A stretch of DNA of 64,000 bases from Rhodopseudomonas palustris (lineage in GTDB: Bacteria > Pseudomonadota > Alphaproteobacteria > Rhizobiales > Xanthobacteraceae), in NCBI RefSeq assembly GCF_003031265.1, contig NZ_CP019966.1, positions 3,534,001 through 3,598,000 of the forward strand, written 5' to 3'. The position numbers were made by a program, and so were the translations under genes. The notes below the pieces were generated by a model that had not been told where the DNA came from, searched no databases, and saw only the letters and a program-made list of their open reading frames with translations. Positions 35,772-51,184 of the stretch are shown here, one piece after another. How positions within the stretch are numbered: position 1 is the first letter of the stretch; every line of letters starts with the position of its first letter.

Positions 35772-37099
35772 TTCTTGCGCCCCCGCAACTTCGACTTCTT
35801 GATCAGGCCTTCATACTGGTGGGCCAGCAGATAGCCTTGCACCTGCGCCACCGTATCCATCGTCACGCTGACGACGATCAGAAGCGAAGTTCCGCCGAAA
35901 TAGAACGGGACCGAGGCGTAGGAAATCATGATCTCCGGGATCAAGCAGACGATCGCCAGGTAGATCGCACCGACCACGGTGATGCGCGACAGCACGTAGT
36001 CGATGTACTCGGCGGTGCGCTCGCCCGGCCGGATGCCCGGGATGAAGCCGCCGTGCTTCTTCAGATTGTCCGCGGTCTCGGTCGGGTTGAACACGATCGC
36101 GGTATAGAAGAACGCGAAGAACACGATCATGCCGATGTAGAACAGCAAGAACAGCGGCCGGCCGTGACCGAACTGGGTCACGATCCACTGGAACCACTCC
36201 GGCCCGCTGCCGGCGTTGAAGTTCGCGATCGTGGTCGGCAGCAGCAGCAGCGACGACGCGAAGATCGGCGGAATCACGCCCGAGGTGTTGAGCTTCAGCG
36301 GCAGATGCGAGGACTGGCCCTCGAACATCTTATTGCCGACCTGGCGCTTCGGATACTGGATCAGCAGCCGGCGCTGGGCACGCTCCATGAACACGATGAA
36401 GGCGATCACGACGACGGCCATCACCAGCACGACCAGGATCAGGCCGGTCGACAGCGCGCCCTGACGGCCGAGCTCGAGCATGTTGGCGAGCGCCGACGGC
36501 AGCTCGGCGACGATGCCGGCCAGAATGATCAGCGAAATGCCGTTGCCGATGCCGCGCGAGGTGATCTGTTCACCCAGCCACATCAGGAACATGGTGCCGC
36601 CGGTCAGCGTGATAGTGGTCGACAGCCGGAAGAACATGCCCGGGTCGGACACCACATTGCCCGCGCCTTCGAGGCCGACGGCGATGCCGTAGGACTGGAA
36701 CAGCGCCAGGATCACGGTGAGGTAGCGGGTGTATTGATTGAGCGTCTTACGGCCGCTCTCGCCTTCCTTCTTCAGCGCTTCGAGCTGCGGCGACACGGTG
36801 GTCAGCAGCTGCACGATGATCGATGCCGAAATGTACGGCATGATGTTGAGCGCGAAGATCGCCATGCGGTGGATGCCGCCGCCGGCGAACATATTGAACA
36901 TGCCGAGGATGCCGCCAGCCTGCTGGCGGAACACCTGCTCCCACACGTTCGGATCAATTCCCGGCAGCGGGATGTACGTGCCGAAGCGGTACACCAGCAG
37001 CGCGCCGAGCGTGAACCAGATCCGCTTCTTCAGCTCTTCGGCTTTACCAAGCGCCGAGAAGTTGAGGTTTGCCGCTAGTTGTTCAGCTGCTGAGACCAT
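35768..37099 (-). CDS. secY: Preprotein translocase subunit SecY
   Basis: 443 residues with ten membrane helices, the pore of the Sec translocon in the inner membrane. Typical segments: [20 protein letters not shown] start ([18 protein letters not shown]), [60 protein letters not shown], and [16 protein letters not shown] at the end. Located between rplO and adk, with a hairpin upstream and a four-base overlap with adk. Confidence 0.97.
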   Translation of the reverse strand: MVSAAEQLAANLNFSALGKAEELKKRIWFTLGALLVYRFGTYIPLPGIDPNVWEQVFRQQAGGILGMFNMFAGGGIHRMAIFALNIMPYISASIIVQLLTTVSPQLEALKKEGESGRKTLNQYTRYLTVILALFQSYGIAVGLEGAGNVVSDPGMFFRLSTTITLTGGTMFLMWLGEQITSRGIGNGISLIILAGIVAELPSALANMLELGRQGALSTGLILVVLVMAVVVIAFIVFMERAQRRLLIQYPKRQVGNKMFEGQSSHLPLKLNTSGVIPPIFASSLLLLPTTIANFNAGSGPEWFQWIVTQFGHGRPLFLLFYIGMIVFFAFFYTAIVFNPTETADNLKKHGGFIPGIRPGERTAEYIDYVLSRITVVGAIYLAIVCLIPEIMISYASVPFYFGGTSLLIVVSVTMDTVAQVQGYLLAHQYEGLIKKSKLRGRKK

Positions 37100-37217
37100 A
37101 TCCGGCTTTCTCCCGCGCTGCTCGTCCCGATCCGCCGCCGGATGCGGCGGTCGGGTCGGCGCCGGGCCTCAATTTGGTGCGCGCGTGTCGAAAAATCCAC
37201 CGTACCGGCGAAGCCGG

Positions 37218-37240
37218 GCGCCCGCTTTAGCAGCGGGCGC
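37218..37240 (-). other. Hairpin between rplO and secY
   Basis: GCGCCCGCT (37218-37226) pairs perfectly with AGCGGGCGC (37232-37240) around a 5-nt loop, 11 bases after the rplO stop. No T run. It could modulate read-through into secY. Confidence 0.5.
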
Positions 37241-37251
37241 TGACGGGGATA

Positions 37252-37737
37252 TTACGCTGCCTCGCCTTCTTCCGCCTTCGGGGCGAGGATCTTCACCGAA
37301 CCGCCGGCCTTTTCGACCGCGGCGATCGCCGACTTGGTCGCACCGTGCACTTCGATGTTCAGCTTCGCGGTGAGCTCACCGCGGCCGAGCAGACGGACGC
37401 CGTCCTTGGCGCGACGCAGAACGCCCGCCTCGACCAGCGCCGCAGCGTCGACCACCTTGCCGGCGTCGATCGCCTTGGCATCGACGGCCTCCTGGAGGCG
37501 GTCGAGATTCACTTCGGCGAATTCGAGCGCGAAGATGTTGTTGAAGCCGCGCTTCGGCAGGCGACGATGCAGCGGCATCTGACCGCCTTCGAAGCCCTTG
37601 ATGCGCACGCCCGAACGCGCGGTCTGGCCCTTGCCGCCACGGCCGCCGGTCTTGCCCTTGCCCGAACCGATGCCGCGGCCGATCCGCATGCGCTTCTTGC
37701 GCGAACCGACGTTGTCGGCGATCTCGCTGAGCTTCAT
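37252..37737 (-). CDS. rplO: 50S ribosomal protein L15
   Basis: 161 residues. [20 protein letters not shown] opens the protein, followed by the Gly-rich loop [20 protein letters not shown] and [20 protein letters not shown], all L15 landmarks. The C-terminal domain ends [14 protein letters not shown]15 is a late-assembly protein near the central protuberance. It follows rpmD by 12 bases. Confidence 0.96.
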   Translation of the reverse strand: MKLSEIADNVGSRKKRMRIGRGIGSGKGKTGGRGGKGQTARSGVRIKGFEGGQMPLHRRLPKRGFNNIFALEFAEVNLDRLQEAVDAKAIDAGKVVDAAALVEAGVLRRAKDGVRLLGRGELTAKLNIEVHGATKSAIAAVEKAGGSVKILAPKAEEGEAA

Positions 37738-37749
37738 CGCCCTGTCTCC

Positions 37750-37944
37750 TTACTTCTCGTCGACGACGCGGACGAGGTGTTGCACCTTGCCGATCATGCC
37801 GCGAACTTCAGGGGTGTCCTGCAGTTCGGCGACGCGGCCGATCTTGTTCAGCTTCAGGCCGATCAGCGTCTCGCGCTGCGAGTGATGGCGCCGAATCGGG
37901 CTGCCGATCTGCTCGACCTTGATCATGTTTGCGGCCTTGGCCAT
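37750..37944 (-). CDS. rpmD: 50S ribosomal protein L30
   Basis: 64 residues from ATG 37944 (GGAG eight bases upstream; an in-frame GTG at 37953 was rejected). [20 protein letters not shown], then [20 protein letters not shown] and [12 protein letters not shown] match the bacterial L30 family. Between rpsE and rplO in the spc order. Confidence 0.94.
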   Translation of the reverse strand: MAKAANMIKVEQIGSPIRRHHSQRETLIGLKLNKIGRVAELQDTPEVRGMIGKVQHLVRVVDEK

Positions 37945-38002
37945 CTCGTTCACTCCGATCGCGTCTTGTCAGAAGACCGCGTGATCGCCCTCGATCACGC
38001 TG

Positions 38003-38578
38003 TTATTCGGCCACCACTTCGGCATCGCCACCGACGCGGCGGGCCTGCAGAGTGGAAACCTTGATGTTGCGGCGCGCGGCAACCGAACGCGGCGAGTCGA
38101 GGTGCTTCAGCGCGTCGAAGGTGGCGCGAACCATGTTGTAGGGGTTCGACGAACCGACCGACTTCGCGACCACGTCGGCGATGCCGAGGGTCTCGAACAC
38201 CGCACGCATCGGACCGCCGGCGATGATGCCGGTACCGGCCGGGGCGGCGCGGAGATAGACGCGGCCAGCGCCGTGACGGCCGGCAATGTCGTGATGCAGG
38301 GTGCGGCCCTCGCGCAGCGCGACGCGGGTCAGGTTGCGCTTCGCCGACTCGGTGGCCTTGCGGATCGCTTCCGGCACTTCGCGCGCCTTGCCGTGGCCAA
38401 AGCCGACCCGGCCCTTCTGATCGCCGACCACGACCAGCGCAGCGAAGCCGAAGCGCTTGCCGCCCTTCACCACCTTCGCCACACGGTTGATGTGGACGAG
38501 CTTGTCGACGAACTCGCTGTCGCGCTCCTCGCGCTCCCTGCTCCGTTCGCGTCCGCCGCGTTCGCGTTCAGCTGCCAT
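38003..38578 (-). CDS. rpsE: 30S ribosomal protein S5
   Basis: 191 residues from ATG 38578. A highly charged Arg/Glu N-terminal extension (residues 1-20) precedes the S5 RNA-binding domain ([40 protein letters not shown]) and the C domain ([40 protein letters not shown]). S5 affects decoding accuracy and mRNA unwinding. A TTG four codons upstream was rejected. Confidence 0.95.
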   Translation of the reverse strand: MAAERERGGRERSREREERDSEFVDKLVHINRVAKVVKGGKRFGFAALVVVGDQKGRVGFGHGKAREVPEAIRKATESAKRNLTRVALREGRTLHHDIAGRHGAGRVYLRAAPAGTGIIAGGPMRAVFETLGIADVVAKSVGSSNPYNMVRATFDALKHLDSPRSVAARRNIKVSTLQARRVGGDAEVVAE

Positions 38579-38638
38579 GGTGTGTTCCAATCCTTGCGAG
38601 GCTCGCGCCCCGATCCTGGTATCCGTTCAAACCGAAAT

Positions 38639-39001
38639 TTAGAAGCTCAGGCCGCTCTCGCGGGCCGCATCTGCCAGGGCCTTGACGCGCCCGTGATACA
38701 GATAGCCGCCGCGGTCGAACACGACTTCCTTGACGCCCTTCTCCACCGCACGCTCGGCAACCAGCTTGCCGACGGCCTTGGCGGCGTCGATGTTCGCGCC
38801 GGTGTTGCCGGCCTCGCGCATCGTCTTCTCCAGCGACGAGGCCGAAGCGAGCGTCTCGCCCTTGGCGTCGTCGATCACCTGGGCATAGATGTGCTTGGAC
38901 GAGCGAAACACCGACAACCGCGGACGGCCGTTGGCGGTGCGCCGCAGCGCAGTCCGGACCCGGTTGGTGCGCCGGGCATTCGTAACCTTCATCTTCGACA
39001 T
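38639..39001 (-). CDS. rplR: 50S ribosomal protein L18
   Basis: 120 residues, the usual size. [60 protein letters not shown] and [20 protein letters not shown] are L18 features. It binds 5S rRNA with L5. It lies 11 bases after rplF. Confidence 0.96.
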   Translation of the reverse strand: MSKMKVTNARRTNRVRTALRRTANGRPRLSVFRSSKHIYAQVIDDAKGETLASASSLEKTMREAGNTGANIDAAKAVGKLVAERAVEKGVKEVVFDRGGYLYHGRVKALADAARESGLSF

Positions 39002-39012
39002 GACCGGCTCCG

Positions 39013-39546
39013 TTACTTCTTCTTGCCTTCCTTGCGGAAGATGAATTCGTCGGCGTAACGCACGCCCTTACCCTTATACGGCTCCGGCGGACGGTAGTCG
39101 CGGATCTCGGCGGCGACCTGACCGACCTTCTGAGAGTCAATGCCGGCGACGTTGATCTCGGTCGGCTTCGGCACCGTGATGGTGATGCCTTCCGGGATGT
39201 CGTACAGCACGTCGTGGCTGTAGCCGAGCGCGAGCTGCAGCTTCTTGCCCTGCATCGCCGCGCGATAGCCGACGCCGGTGATCTCGAGCTTCTTCTCGAA
39301 GCCCTTGGTGACGCCTTCCACCAGATTCGCGATCTGAGCGCGAGCCGTCCCGTACAGCGCACGGGCACGATTGGTCTCGTGCCGCGGCGCCACCTTGACC
39401 GCACCGTCCTCGAACTTCACGTCGACGTCGTCGTGCACGACGAACTGAAGCTGACCTTTCGGCCCCTTCATCTTGACGGTCTGTCCCTCGACGGTCGCCG
39501 TCACCCCAGACGGGACCGTGACGGGCTTCTTGCCAACGCGTGACAT
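39013..39546 (-). CDS. rplF: 50S ribosomal protein L6
   Basis: 177 residues made of two similar alpha/beta domains. [20 protein letters not shown] opens it, and the conserved C-terminal [20 protein letters not shown] with EGKKK closes it. L6 sits at the base of the L7/L12 stalk near the factor-binding site. Gap of 112 bases to rpsH upstream contains nothing recognised. Confidence 0.97.
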   Translation of the reverse strand: MSRVGKKPVTVPSGVTATVEGQTVKMKGPKGQLQFVVHDDVDVKFEDGAVKVAPRHETNRARALYGTARAQIANLVEGVTKGFEKKLEITGVGYRAAMQGKKLQLALGYSHDVLYDIPEGITITVPKPTEINVAGIDSQKVGQVAAEIRDYRPPEPYKGKGVRYADEFIFRKEGKKK

Positions 39547-39658
39547 GGTCGATCCTTCTTAACCCTGCATCATCCGGCGAATTCCCGCCCGGGACGATGC
39601 GCCAATTTCCGCTCTTTCGCGCGCCCGGGCCGGACCGTCCGGCCGTTCGCGCTTTCGA

Positions 39659-40057
39659 TTAGAACACCGTGAACAGAACCTCGCCGCCGACATTGGCGTC
39701 GCGGGCGTCGTGATCGGCCATGATCCCCTTCGGGGTCGACAGCACCGAGATGCCGAGGCCGTTGTTGACGCGCGGCAAGTTCTTCACCGAGGCGTAAACC
39801 CGACGGCCCGGGCGCGACACGCGCTCGATTTCGCGGATCACCGGCTCGCCGTCGAAATACTTCAGCTCGATCTCGAGCTCGCTGCGGCCCGACGGATGCT
39901 CGACGGTGGCGTAGCCGCGGATGTAGCCCTCGGACTTCAGCACATCGAGAACGTTGGCGCGCATCTTGGAGCCCGGGGTCGAAACCTTGGACTTGGAGCG
40001 CATCTGCGCGTTGCGGATGCGGGTGATGAGATCGCTGATCGGATCGTGCGTAGACAT
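39659..40057 (-). CDS. rpsH: 30S ribosomal protein S8
   Basis: 132 residues. [20 protein letters not shown] starts the protein, and [20 protein letters not shown] with [13 protein letters not shown] ends it, as usual. S8 is a primary 16S rRNA binder and in many bacteria the translational repressor of the spc operon; no repressor site was identified here. Confidence 0.97.
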   Translation of the reverse strand: MSTHDPISDLITRIRNAQMRSKSKVSTPGSKMRANVLDVLKSEGYIRGYATVEHPSGRSELEIELKYFDGEPVIREIERVSRPGRRVYASVKNLPRVNNGLGISVLSTPKGIMADHDARDANVGGEVLFTVF

Positions 40058-40072
40058 CTGACGACCCTCCCC

Positions 40073-40378
40073 TTACCAGCTCGACTTCACGAGGCCCGGA
40101 ACCAGGCCGCGCGAACCGAGATCGCGGATCGCGATACGGCTGAGCTTGTTGAGACGATAGACCGAACGCGGACGGCCGGTGAGGTCGCAGCGGTTACGGA
40201 TGCGAGTCGCCGACGAGTTTCGCGGCATCTCGGCGAGCTTCAGCGTGGCCGCGAAGCGCTCTTCCATCGGCTTCGACTTGTCGGCGATGATGGCCTTCAG
40301 ACGCGCGCGCTTCGGCGCAGCGTTCTTGGTCATCTTCTTCCGGCGGTTGTTCTTCTCGATCGCACTCTTCTTTGCCAT
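40073..40378 (-). CDS. rpsN: 30S ribosomal protein S14 (zinc-independent type)
   Basis: 101 residues from ATG 40378. This is the long form without the CxxC zinc motif (the core has a single Cys in [20 protein letters not shown]). [20 protein letters not shown] begins it and [25 protein letters not shown] residues end it. Between rplE and rpsH. Confidence 0.96.
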   Translation of the reverse strand: MAKKSAIEKNNRRKKMTKNAAPKRARLKAIIADKSKPMEERFAATLKLAEMPRNSSATRIRNRCDLTGRPRSVYRLNKLSRIAIRDLGSRGLVPGLVKSSW

Positions 40379-40421
40379 ATCAGGCTCCTGGGTTTCCGCG
40401 TTTGAGAGGCTTTTCAGCGTC

Positions 40422-40979
40422 TCACTGCCGGAACGGGAAATTGAAAGCGGTGAGTAGCGCACGCGCCTCGTCGTCGGTCCGCGCGGTGGTGCACACCGTG
40501 ATGTCCATGCCCCACGACTCGCCGGTCTTGTCGAAGTCGATTTCGGGGAAAATGATGTGCTCCTTGATGCCGAGCGAATAGTTGCCACGGCCGTCGAAGC
40601 TCTTCGGGTTCAGGCCGCGGAAGTCGCGGACGCGCGGCAGCGCGACCGTGATCAGGCGGTCGATGAACTCGTACATCCGCGCCTGGCGCAGCGTCACCTT
40701 GCAGCCGATCGGCTGGTTTTCGCGCAGCTTGAAGGTCGAAATCGCGACGCGCGAATAGGTGATGACGGCCTTCTGACCGGCGATCAGCGACAGATCCGCC
40801 GCCGCCTGCTCGGCCTTCTTGCGGTCGTTCACCGCCTCGCCCACGCCCATGTTCAGCACGACCTTGTCGAGCTTCGGAACCTGCATGACGTTGGCGTAGC
40901 CGAACTTCTCAGTCAGCTGGGTGCGGATGTGGCGGTCGTATTCCGTGCGCAGCCGCGGAACGTAAGCGGTCTCAGCCAT
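40422..40979 (-). CDS. rplE: 50S ribosomal protein L5
   Basis: 185 residues from ATG 40979. [80 protein letters not shown] and the ending [16 protein letters not shown] are L5 signatures. It binds 5S rRNA and the P-site tRNA. Its start overlaps the end of rplX by eight bases. Confidence 0.97.
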   Translation of the reverse strand: MAETAYVPRLRTEYDRHIRTQLTEKFGYANVMQVPKLDKVVLNMGVGEAVNDRKKAEQAAADLSLIAGQKAVITYSRVAISTFKLRENQPIGCKVTLRQARMYEFIDRLITVALPRVRDFRGLNPKSFDGRGNYSLGIKEHIIFPEIDFDKTGESWGMDITVCTTARTDDEARALLTAFNFPFRQ

Positions 40980-41286
40980 CGATCTCTGCTCCCGAACGCT
41001 TGGCAACGCGGACCTTCTTGCCGTCCGCGAGAATCTTGAATCCGACGCGGGTCGGCTTGCCGTCCTTGCCGACGATCGCGATGTTCGACAGGTCGATCGG
41101 CGCCTCTTTCGAGATGATGCCGCCTTCCTGGGTCTGGGTCTGCTTCTGGTGACGCTTGACCACGTTGATGCCGCGAACCAGCGCCTTGCCGGCGTCCGGA
41201 CGGACTTCAAACACCTCGCCGGTGCGGCCCTTGTCGCGACCGCTCAGCACGATCACCTTGTCACCCTTACGGATCTTGGCGGCCAT
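40972..41286 (-). CDS. rplX: 50S ribosomal protein L24
   Basis: 104 residues from ATG 41286. KOW motif region [20 protein letters not shown], then [20 protein letters not shown] and [21 protein letters not shown]24 starts large-subunit assembly near the tunnel exit. The start codon overlaps the rplN stop by one base, and its end overlaps rplE by eight bases, so the three are tightly coupled. Confidence 0.96.
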   Translation of the reverse strand: MAAKIRKGDKVIVLSGRDKGRTGEVFEVRPDAGKALVRGINVVKRHQKQTQTQEGGIISKEAPIDLSNIAIVGKDGKPTRVGFKILADGKKVRVAKRSGAEIDG

Positions 41287-41654
41287 CACAGCACCTCCGG
41301 CGCCAGCGAAATGATCTTCATGTGGTTCTTCGCACGCAGCTCGCGCGGCACCGGCCCAAAGATACGGGTGCCGATCGGCTCGGACTGATTGTTGATCAGA
41401 ACGGCGGCGTTGCGGTCGAAACGGATGACGGAGCCGTCGGCGCGGCGGATGTCCTTGCGGACACGGACCACCACGGCCTTCATCACGTCGCCCTTCTTCA
41501 CCTTGCCCCGCGGAATCGCTTCCTTGATCGAGACCACAATGACGTCACCCACGGTCGCATACCGGCGCTTGGATCCCCCAATCACCTTGATGCACATGAC
41601 ACGGCGTGCGCCTGAATTGTCGGCCACGTCGAGGTTGGTCTGCATCTGAATCAT
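41286..41654 (-). CDS. rplN: 50S ribosomal protein L14
   Basis: 122 residues, the exact family length. [40 protein letters not shown] and [20 protein letters not shown] are nearly invariant L14 stretches. It forms a bridge to 16S rRNA. One-base overlap with rplX. Confidence 0.97.
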   Translation of the reverse strand: MIQMQTNLDVADNSGARRVMCIKVIGGSKRRYATVGDVIVVSIKEAIPRGKVKKGDVMKAVVVRVRKDIRRADGSVIRFDRNAAVLINNQSEPIGTRIFGPVPRELRAKNHMKIISLAPEVL

Positions 41655-41717
41655 TGATGCACCTCGTCCTCTCTCTGCTGCGCTATTCGCGCGCTAAACT
41701 GATGCGCAAATGCGCGC

Positions 41718-41966
41718 TTAGGCGGTCTTCTTCGGTTCGCCCCGGACGACGGTCCAGCGCTTCAACTTGGAGATCGGCTTGCTCTCTTCGATCCACACCA
41801 TGTCGCCCGGCTTGAACTGGTTGTTCTCGTCGTGCGCGTGGTAGTTCTTCGAGCGCCGGATGGTCTTCTTGTAGATCGGGTGAGTGAAGCGGCGGTCGAC
41901 GCGCACCACGATCGTCTTTTCTTGCTTGTCGCTGACGACCACGCCCTGCAGGGTCCTCTTCGGCAT
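41718..41966 (-). CDS. rpsQ: 30S ribosomal protein S17
   Basis: 82 residues with an OB fold. [40 protein letters not shown] and [20 protein letters not shown] are typical. It binds 16S rRNA early in assembly. It follows rpmC by 12 bases. Confidence 0.96.
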   Translation of the reverse strand: MPKRTLQGVVVSDKQEKTIVVRVDRRFTHPIYKKTIRRSKNYHAHDENNQFKPGDMVWIEESKPISKLKRWTVVRGEPKKTA

Positions 41967-41978
41967 GTCTAAAGGTCC

Positions 41979-42188
41979 TTACTTCGTCTTGCCGGCGCGC
42001 TTCTGCGCGGCGATGGTCTTGATGCGAGCGATGTCGCGGCGAGCCTCGCGCAGCCGAGAGGTGTTCTCGAGCTGACCCGTGGCGCGCTGGAAGCGCAGGT
42101 TGAAGCGTTCCTTCTTGAGCGACAGAATCGCGTCGTCCATCTGGTCTTCGCTCATCGCACGGATGTCGGCAGTCTTCATCTCAGCCAT
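41979..42188 (-). CDS. rpmC: 50S ribosomal protein L29
   Basis: 69 residues from ATG 42188: two helices with the conserved [20 protein letters not shown] and [17 protein letters not shown]. It surrounds the tunnel exit and contributes to the trigger factor/SRP docking site. Five bases after rplP. Confidence 0.96.
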
Positions 42189-42193
42189 GAGGA

Positions 42194-42607
42194 TTACTCC
42201 GCGATACGCGCGACGAAGCGCGTCTTGATCGGCAGCTTGGCGGCGGCCAGGGTCAGCGCCTCGCGAGCGATCTGCTGGTTGACGCCGTCGATCTCGAACA
42301 TCACCCGGCCCGGCTTGACGCGCGCGACCCACAATTCCGGCGAACCCTTGCCGGAGCCCATGCGGACTTCGGCCGGCTTCTTCGACACCGGAAGATCGGG
42401 GAACACGCGGATCCAGACGCGGCCGGCACGCTTCATGTGACGGGTCAGCGCACGACGGGCGGCTTCGATCTGACGCGCGGTGATCCGCTCCGGCTCCATC
42501 GCCTTCAGGCCGAACTGGCCGAAAGCCAGGGTCGCGCCCGAGGACGCAACGCCGTGAATGCGGCCCTTGTGCGCCTTACGGAACTTGGTTCTCTTTGGTT
42601 GCATCAT
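42194..42607 (-). CDS. rplP: 50S ribosomal protein L16
   Basis: 137 residues. [20 protein letters not shown] starts it; [40 protein letters not shown] and [20 protein letters not shown] follow. It organises the A-site tRNA region. Either of two adjacent ATGs could be used; the outer one matches the family start. Confidence 0.97.
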
Positions 42608-42639
42608 GGCTTTACGCCCTCAATTCGAATTCTGCGCGA

Positions 42640-43347
42640 TCAGGCGGCGTCGCGGCGCGGACGGGACGAACCGCCACCATCGCCTTCGGCCATGCGCTTG
42701 TCCTGGGCCATCGGATCGTGCTCGAGGATCTCACCCTTGAAGATCCAGACCTTGACGCCGCAGGTGCCGAAGGTCGTGAACGCGGTCGCAACGCCGTAGT
42801 CGATGTCGGCGCGCAGGGTGTGCAGCGGCACGCGGCCTTCGCGATACCACTCCATACGGGCGATTTCGGCACCGCCGAGGCGGCCCGAGCAGTTGATCCG
42901 GATGCCTTCGGCGCCGAGACGCATCGCAGACTGCACCGCCCGCTTCATCGCGCGGCGGAACGCAACGCGGCGCTCGAGCTGCTGCGCGATCGACTCGGCG
43001 ACCAGGGTCGCGTCGAGCTCGGGCTTGCGGATTTCGACGATGTTGATCACCACGTCCGAAGAGGTGATGTCGGCAACCTTCTTACGCAGCTTGTCGATGT
43101 CGGCGCCCTTCTTGCCGATCACCACGCCGGGACGCGCCGAGTGGATCGTCACGCGGCACTTCTTGTGCGGGCGCTCGATCACGATACGCGCGACCGCCGC
43201 CTGCTTCAGTTCCTTGTGCAGGATCTCGCGGATCTTGACGTCCTCGTGCAGCAGCTTGCCGTACTCGTTCTTGCCGGCGAACCAACGGGAATCCCACGTC
43301 CGGTTGATACCCAGCCGCAGCCCGATCGGATTGATCTTTTGACCCAT
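42640..43347 (-). CDS. rpsC: 30S ribosomal protein S3
   Basis: 235 residues. [20 protein letters not shown] begins it, the KH domain carries [20 protein letters not shown], and the C domain has [20 protein letters not shown] and [20 protein letters not shown]. The C-terminal [14 protein letters not shown] tail is flexible. S3 helps unwind mRNA at the entry channel. Confidence 0.97.
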   Translation of the reverse strand: MGQKINPIGLRLGINRTWDSRWFAGKNEYGKLLHEDVKIREILHKELKQAAVARIVIERPHKKCRVTIHSARPGVVIGKKGADIDKLRKKVADITSSDVVINIVEIRKPELDATLVAESIAQQLERRVAFRRAMKRAVQSAMRLGAEGIRINCSGRLGGAEIARMEWYREGRVPLHTLRADIDYGVATAFTTFGTCGVKVWIFKGEILEHDPMAQDKRMAEGDGGGSSRPRRDAA

Positions 43348-43369
43348 CGAAAGTCTCCCGCGCCTTCGC

Positions 43370-43753
43370 TTAAGCGCTTGCTTCTTCGACCTGACGAACG
43401 ACGATCGTCAGCTGCGCGAAGGGTTTGAAAATACGACCCGAGCGACCACGGCCGCGCGGGGTGAAACGCTTCATCACGATGCCCTTGCCGACGTGGGCCT
43501 CGGAGACGACCAGCGCATCGACGTCGAGGTCGTGATTGTTCTCGGCGTTGGCGATAGCCGATTCGAGGCACTTCTTAACATCGACCGCGATCCGCTTGCG
43601 CGAAAACGCGAGGTCGGCGAGAGCCGCCGACGCCTTGCGGCCGCGGATCAGTTGGGCGACCAGGTTGAGCTTCTGCGGAGAGACGCGAAGCATCCTGGCG
43701 ACAGCCTTCGCCTCGTTATCAGGCAGGCTACGTTCGCGCTTGGGTTTGCTCAT
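43370..43753 (-). CDS. rplV: 50S ribosomal protein L22
   Basis: 127 residues. [60 protein letters not shown] and [20 protein letters not shown] cover the family, including the hairpin loop that reaches into the exit tunnel, where macrolide resistance changes occur. Nothing unusual is seen there. Confidence 0.97.
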   Translation of the reverse strand: MSKPKRERSLPDNEAKAVARMLRVSPQKLNLVAQLIRGRKASAALADLAFSRKRIAVDVKKCLESAIANAENNHDLDVDALVVSEAHVGKGIVMKRFTPRGRGRSGRIFKPFAQLTIVVRQVEEASA

Positions 43754-43763
43754 CGTCTCGTCC

Positions 43764-44042
43764 TCAACCCTTCTTCGACTTCTTGTCGCCGGCGTGGCCG
43801 TGGAAAGTGCGGGTCGGCGAGAACTCGCCGAACTTGTGACCCACCATTTCCTCGTTCACCGACACCGGGACGTGCTTCTGGCCGTTGTAGACGCCGAAGG
43901 TCAGGCCGACGAACTGCGGCAGGATGGTCGAGCGACGGCTCCAGATCTTGATTACGTCGTGACGGCCCGACGCACGCGCGGCATCGGCCTTCTTCAGCAG
44001 CGAGGCCTCGACGAACGGGCCCTTCCAGACTGAGCGAACCAT
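43764..44042 (-). CDS. rpsS: 30S ribosomal protein S19
   Basis: 92 residues. [20 protein letters not shown] and [20 protein letters not shown], then [20 protein letters not shown], are unmistakable S19. It forms a complex with S13 in the head of the small subunit. Eleven bases after rplB. Confidence 0.97.
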
Positions 44043-44053
44043 GTCCGGCTTCC

Positions 44054-44890
<837 letters not shown>

Positions 44891-44903
44891 GGTCGGTCCC
44901 GCC

Positions 44904-45203
44904 TCACAGTCCGGTGGTGACGTCGATGCGGTGGCCCTCTTCCAAGGTCACGACCGCACGCTTGACGTCCGACTGCGTGCCGAAGGTGCCGCGGAAGGCC
45001 TTGGTCTTGCCCTTGCGCACCAGCGTGTTCACGCTCTTCACCTTGACGTCGAACAGCTTTTCGACGGCTTCTTTGATTTGCGGCTTGGTCGCGCCGCCCT
45101 GCACCTTGAACACGACCTTGTTGTGTTCGGACGCCATCGTGGACTTTTCAGTCACGACCGGCGCAACGATCACGTCGTAATGGCGCGGATCGATGGATTT
45201 CAT
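44904..45203 (-). CDS. rplW: 50S ribosomal protein L23
   Basis: 99 residues. [60 protein letters not shown] and [17 protein letters not shown] follow the family. It is the main docking point for trigger factor and SRP at the tunnel exit. Start overlaps rplD by four bases. Confidence 0.97.
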   Translation of the reverse strand: MKSIDPRHYDVIVAPVVTEKSTMASEHNKVVFKVQGGATKPQIKEAVEKLFDVKVKSVNTLVRKGKTKAFRGTFGTQSDVKRAVVTLEEGHRIDVTTGL

Positions 45204-45820
45204 TTGAAGCGCGCCTCCAACGCATCGACCGCCGCCTTGGTCAGCACCAGCTTCTTGCGGCGCAGAATGTCATAGACGTTGATGCCCTGAACCGGCAGCA
45301 CGTCGATGTTCGGGATGTTGCGGGCCGCCGCGGCGAAACCGTTGTTCACCTCGGCACCGTCGATGATCAGCGCGCTCTCGAGGCCGAGGCCCGAGAAGTG
45401 ACCGACCAGCGTCTTGGTCTTGGCGGCTTCGAGCTCGGCCTTGTCGAGCACGATCAGACCGCCGCCCTTGGCCTTCGCCGACAGAGCATGACGCAGCGCC
45501 AGGATACGCACCTTCTTCGGCAGGTCGATGGCGTGCGAACGCACCACCGGGCCGAAGGCGCGACCGCCGCCACGGAACTGCGGAACCCGCTGCGAACCGT
45601 GACGAGCACCGCCGGTGCCCTTCTGCTTGTACATCTTCTTGCCGGTGCGCCAGACTTCGGCGCGGCCCTTGGCCTTGTGGGTGCCGGCCTGCCGCTTCGC
45701 GAGCTGCCAGATCACACAACGCTGAATGATGTCGGTGCGCGGCTCCAGACCGAAGATCTCGTCGGAGAGCTGGACCGAACCGGCTTCCTTACCCTCGAGG
45801 GTGGTGACTTTCAGTTCCAT
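45200..45820 (-). CDS. rplD: 50S ribosomal protein L4
   Basis: 206 residues from ATG 45820. [20 protein letters not shown] and the tunnel loop [20 protein letters not shown] with [20 protein letters not shown] are present. In enterobacteria L4 also represses the S10 operon; the leader needed for that is not evident here. Start lies one base after the rplC stop. Confidence 0.97.
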   Translation of the reverse strand: MELKVTTLEGKEAGSVQLSDEIFGLEPRTDIIQRCVIWQLAKRQAGTHKAKGRAEVWRTGKKMYKQKGTGGARHGSQRVPQFRGGGRAFGPVVRSHAIDLPKKVRILALRHALSAKAKGGGLIVLDKAELEAAKTKTLVGHFSGLGLESALIIDGAEVNNGFAAAARNIPNIDVLPVQGINVYDILRRKKLVLTKAAVDALEARFK

Positions 45821-45821
45821 C

Positions 45822-46547
45822 TCACGCACCTTCCTGCTCGGCGGCCGGCGCTTCCGCAGCCGCATCGCCATTGGCGAGCCGGAACTTGCCCGGCTTCGGC
45901 GCATCCGCCGGCAGCGCCTTCTTCACCGCGTCACGCACGCGGATCCAGCCGCCCTTGGTGCCGGGCACGGCGCCCTCGACCAGGATCAGCCCGCGCTCGA
46001 CATCGGTCTGCACCACCCGCAGGTTCAGCGTGGTGACGCGATCGACGCCCATGTGGCCCGGCATCTTCTTGTTCTTGAAGGTCTTGCCGGGGTCCTGACG
46101 ACCACCGGTCGAACCGATCGAGCGATGCGACACCGACACGCCGTGCGTGGCGCGCAGACCGCCGAAGTTCCAGCGCTTCATACCGCCGGCGAAGCCCTTA
46201 CCGGTCGAAGTGCCGGTGACGTCGACGAACTGGCCGACGACGAAGTGATCGGCCTGGATCTCGGCGCCGACCGGGAGCAGCGAATCCTCGGAAACGCGGA
46301 ACTCCTCGACCTTACGCTTCGGCTCGACCTTGGCGGCGGCGAACTGGCCGCGCTCGGCCTTCGGCATATACACGGTCTTGCGCGAGCCGGAACCGACTTG
46401 CAGCGCCACGTAGCCATTCTTCTCAGTGGTGCGGTGGCCCAACACCTGGCAATTGCCAAGCTTCAGCACGGTCACAGGGATATGCTCGCCGGCCTCTGTA
46501 AAGACCCGCGTCATCCCGACCTTCTGTGCGATCACTCCGGAGCGCAT
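45822..46547 (-). CDS. rplC: 50S ribosomal protein L3
   Basis: 241 residues. [60 protein letters not shown] and [20 protein letters not shown] contain the loop reaching the peptidyl-transferase centre. The C-terminal 20 residues ([16 protein letters not shown]) are an extra Ala/Glu-rich tail. Confidence 0.97.
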   Translation of the reverse strand: MRSGVIAQKVGMTRVFTEAGEHIPVTVLKLGNCQVLGHRTTEKNGYVALQVGSGSRKTVYMPKAERGQFAAAKVEPKRKVEEFRVSEDSLLPVGAEIQADHFVVGQFVDVTGTSTGKGFAGGMKRWNFGGLRATHGVSVSHRSIGSTGGRQDPGKTFKNKKMPGHMGVDRVTTLNLRVVQTDVERGLILVEGAVPGTKGGWIRVRDAVKKALPADAPKPGKFRLANGDAAAEAPAAEQEGA

Positions 46548-46597
46548 CGGCGTGCTTCCTGTTCTTTCTGTCCGTTCGATAACCGGACGTTACAATC

Positions 46598-46906
46598 TCA
46601 GAGCTTGATTTCGACGTCGACGCCGGCGGCCAGGTCGAGCTTCATCAGAGCATCGACGGTCTGCGGGGTCGGGTCGACGATGTCGAGCAGGCGCTTGTGA
46701 GTGCGCATCTCGAACTGCTCGCGGCTCTTCTTGTCGACGTGCGGCGAACGGTTGACGGTGAACTTCTCGATCCGGGTCGGCAGCGGGATCGGCCCACGCA
46801 CCTGCGCACCGGTTCGCTTCGCGGTGTTGACGATCTCACGGGTCGACGTATCGAGAATCCGATGGTCGAACGCCTTGAGGCGAATGCGAATATTCTGGCC
46901 GTTCAT
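46598..46906 (-). CDS. rpsJ: 30S ribosomal protein S10 / NusE
   Basis: 102 residues. [60 protein letters not shown] and [20 protein letters not shown] match the family. It serves in the ribosome head and, as NusE, in antitermination with NusB and NusG. It opens the S10 segment, 88 bases after tuf. Confidence 0.97.
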
Positions 46907-46928
46907 TGCCGTATTCTTTCTTTCGTGT

Positions 46929-46987
46929 CGCGAATGGTGAGTAGTGAGCAGCGGACGGACATCCGTCCGCCGCCCTCTATTCGCTAT
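46929..46987 (-). other. Hairpin-bearing spacer between tuf and rpsJ
   Basis: GCGGACGG (46951-46958) pairs with CCGTCCGC (46963-46970) around a 4-nt loop, flanked by GCGAATGGTGAGTAGTGAGC on the left and TATTCGCTATTCCCCGC on the right. The flanks resemble the palindrome at 34001-34070. It has no T run. Confidence 0.5.
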
Positions 46988-46994
46988 TCCCCGC

Positions 46995-48185
<1,191 letters not shown>

Positions 48186-48223
48186 TGCTCTCTCCGTTCA
48201 GTCGCGGCTTACACCTGCGACAA

Positions 48224-50296
<2,073 letters not shown>

Positions 50297-50326
50297 AGCG
50301 TCTTCCTTGATTCCGTTGCTTCGCCG

Positions 50327-50812
<486 letters not shown>

Positions 50813-51184
50813 TTACTTCGGACGCTTCGCGCCGTACTTCGAACGGCGCTGCTTACGGTTCTTGACGCCCTGGGTATCGAGGACGCCGCGGAGGATGTGG
50901 TAGCGCACGCCCGGCAAGTCCTTGACGCGGCCGCCGCGGATCATGACCACCGAGTGCTCCTGCAGGTTGTGGCCCTCACCCGGAATGTAACCGATGACCT
51001 CGAAGCCATTGGTCAGGCGCACCTTGGCGACCTTACGCAGCGCCGAGTTCGGCTTCTTCGGCGTCGTGGTGTAGACGCGGGTGCACACGCCGCGCTTCTG
51101 CGGCGATTGCTGCAGCGCCGGAACCTTCTTGCGCGACTTCTGCACCACGCGCGGATTTGCGATCAGCTGGTTGATCGTCGGCAT
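50813..51184 (-). CDS. rpsL: 30S ribosomal protein S12
   Basis: 123 residues from ATG 51184 ([20 protein letters not shown]). The decoding loop [20 protein letters not shown] has the wild-type Lys seen in streptomycin-sensitive strains, and [20 protein letters not shown] and [20 protein letters not shown] complete it. First gene of the str operon; upstream in-frame codons were rejected because the family starts at MPTINQ. Confidence 0.98.
   Translation of the reverse strand: MPTINQLIANPRVVQKSRKKVPALQQSPQKRGVCTRVYTTTPKKPNSALRKVAKVRLTNGFEVIGYIPGEGHNLQEHSVVMIRGGRVKDLPGVRYHILRGVLDTQGVKNRKQRRSKYGAKRPK

Noticed and set aside
35819..37078. A 419-codon plus-strand open frame opposite secY
   Set aside because: Shadow of secY, caused by GC-rich third positions; low-complexity His/Gln/Asp-rich translation, no homology seen.
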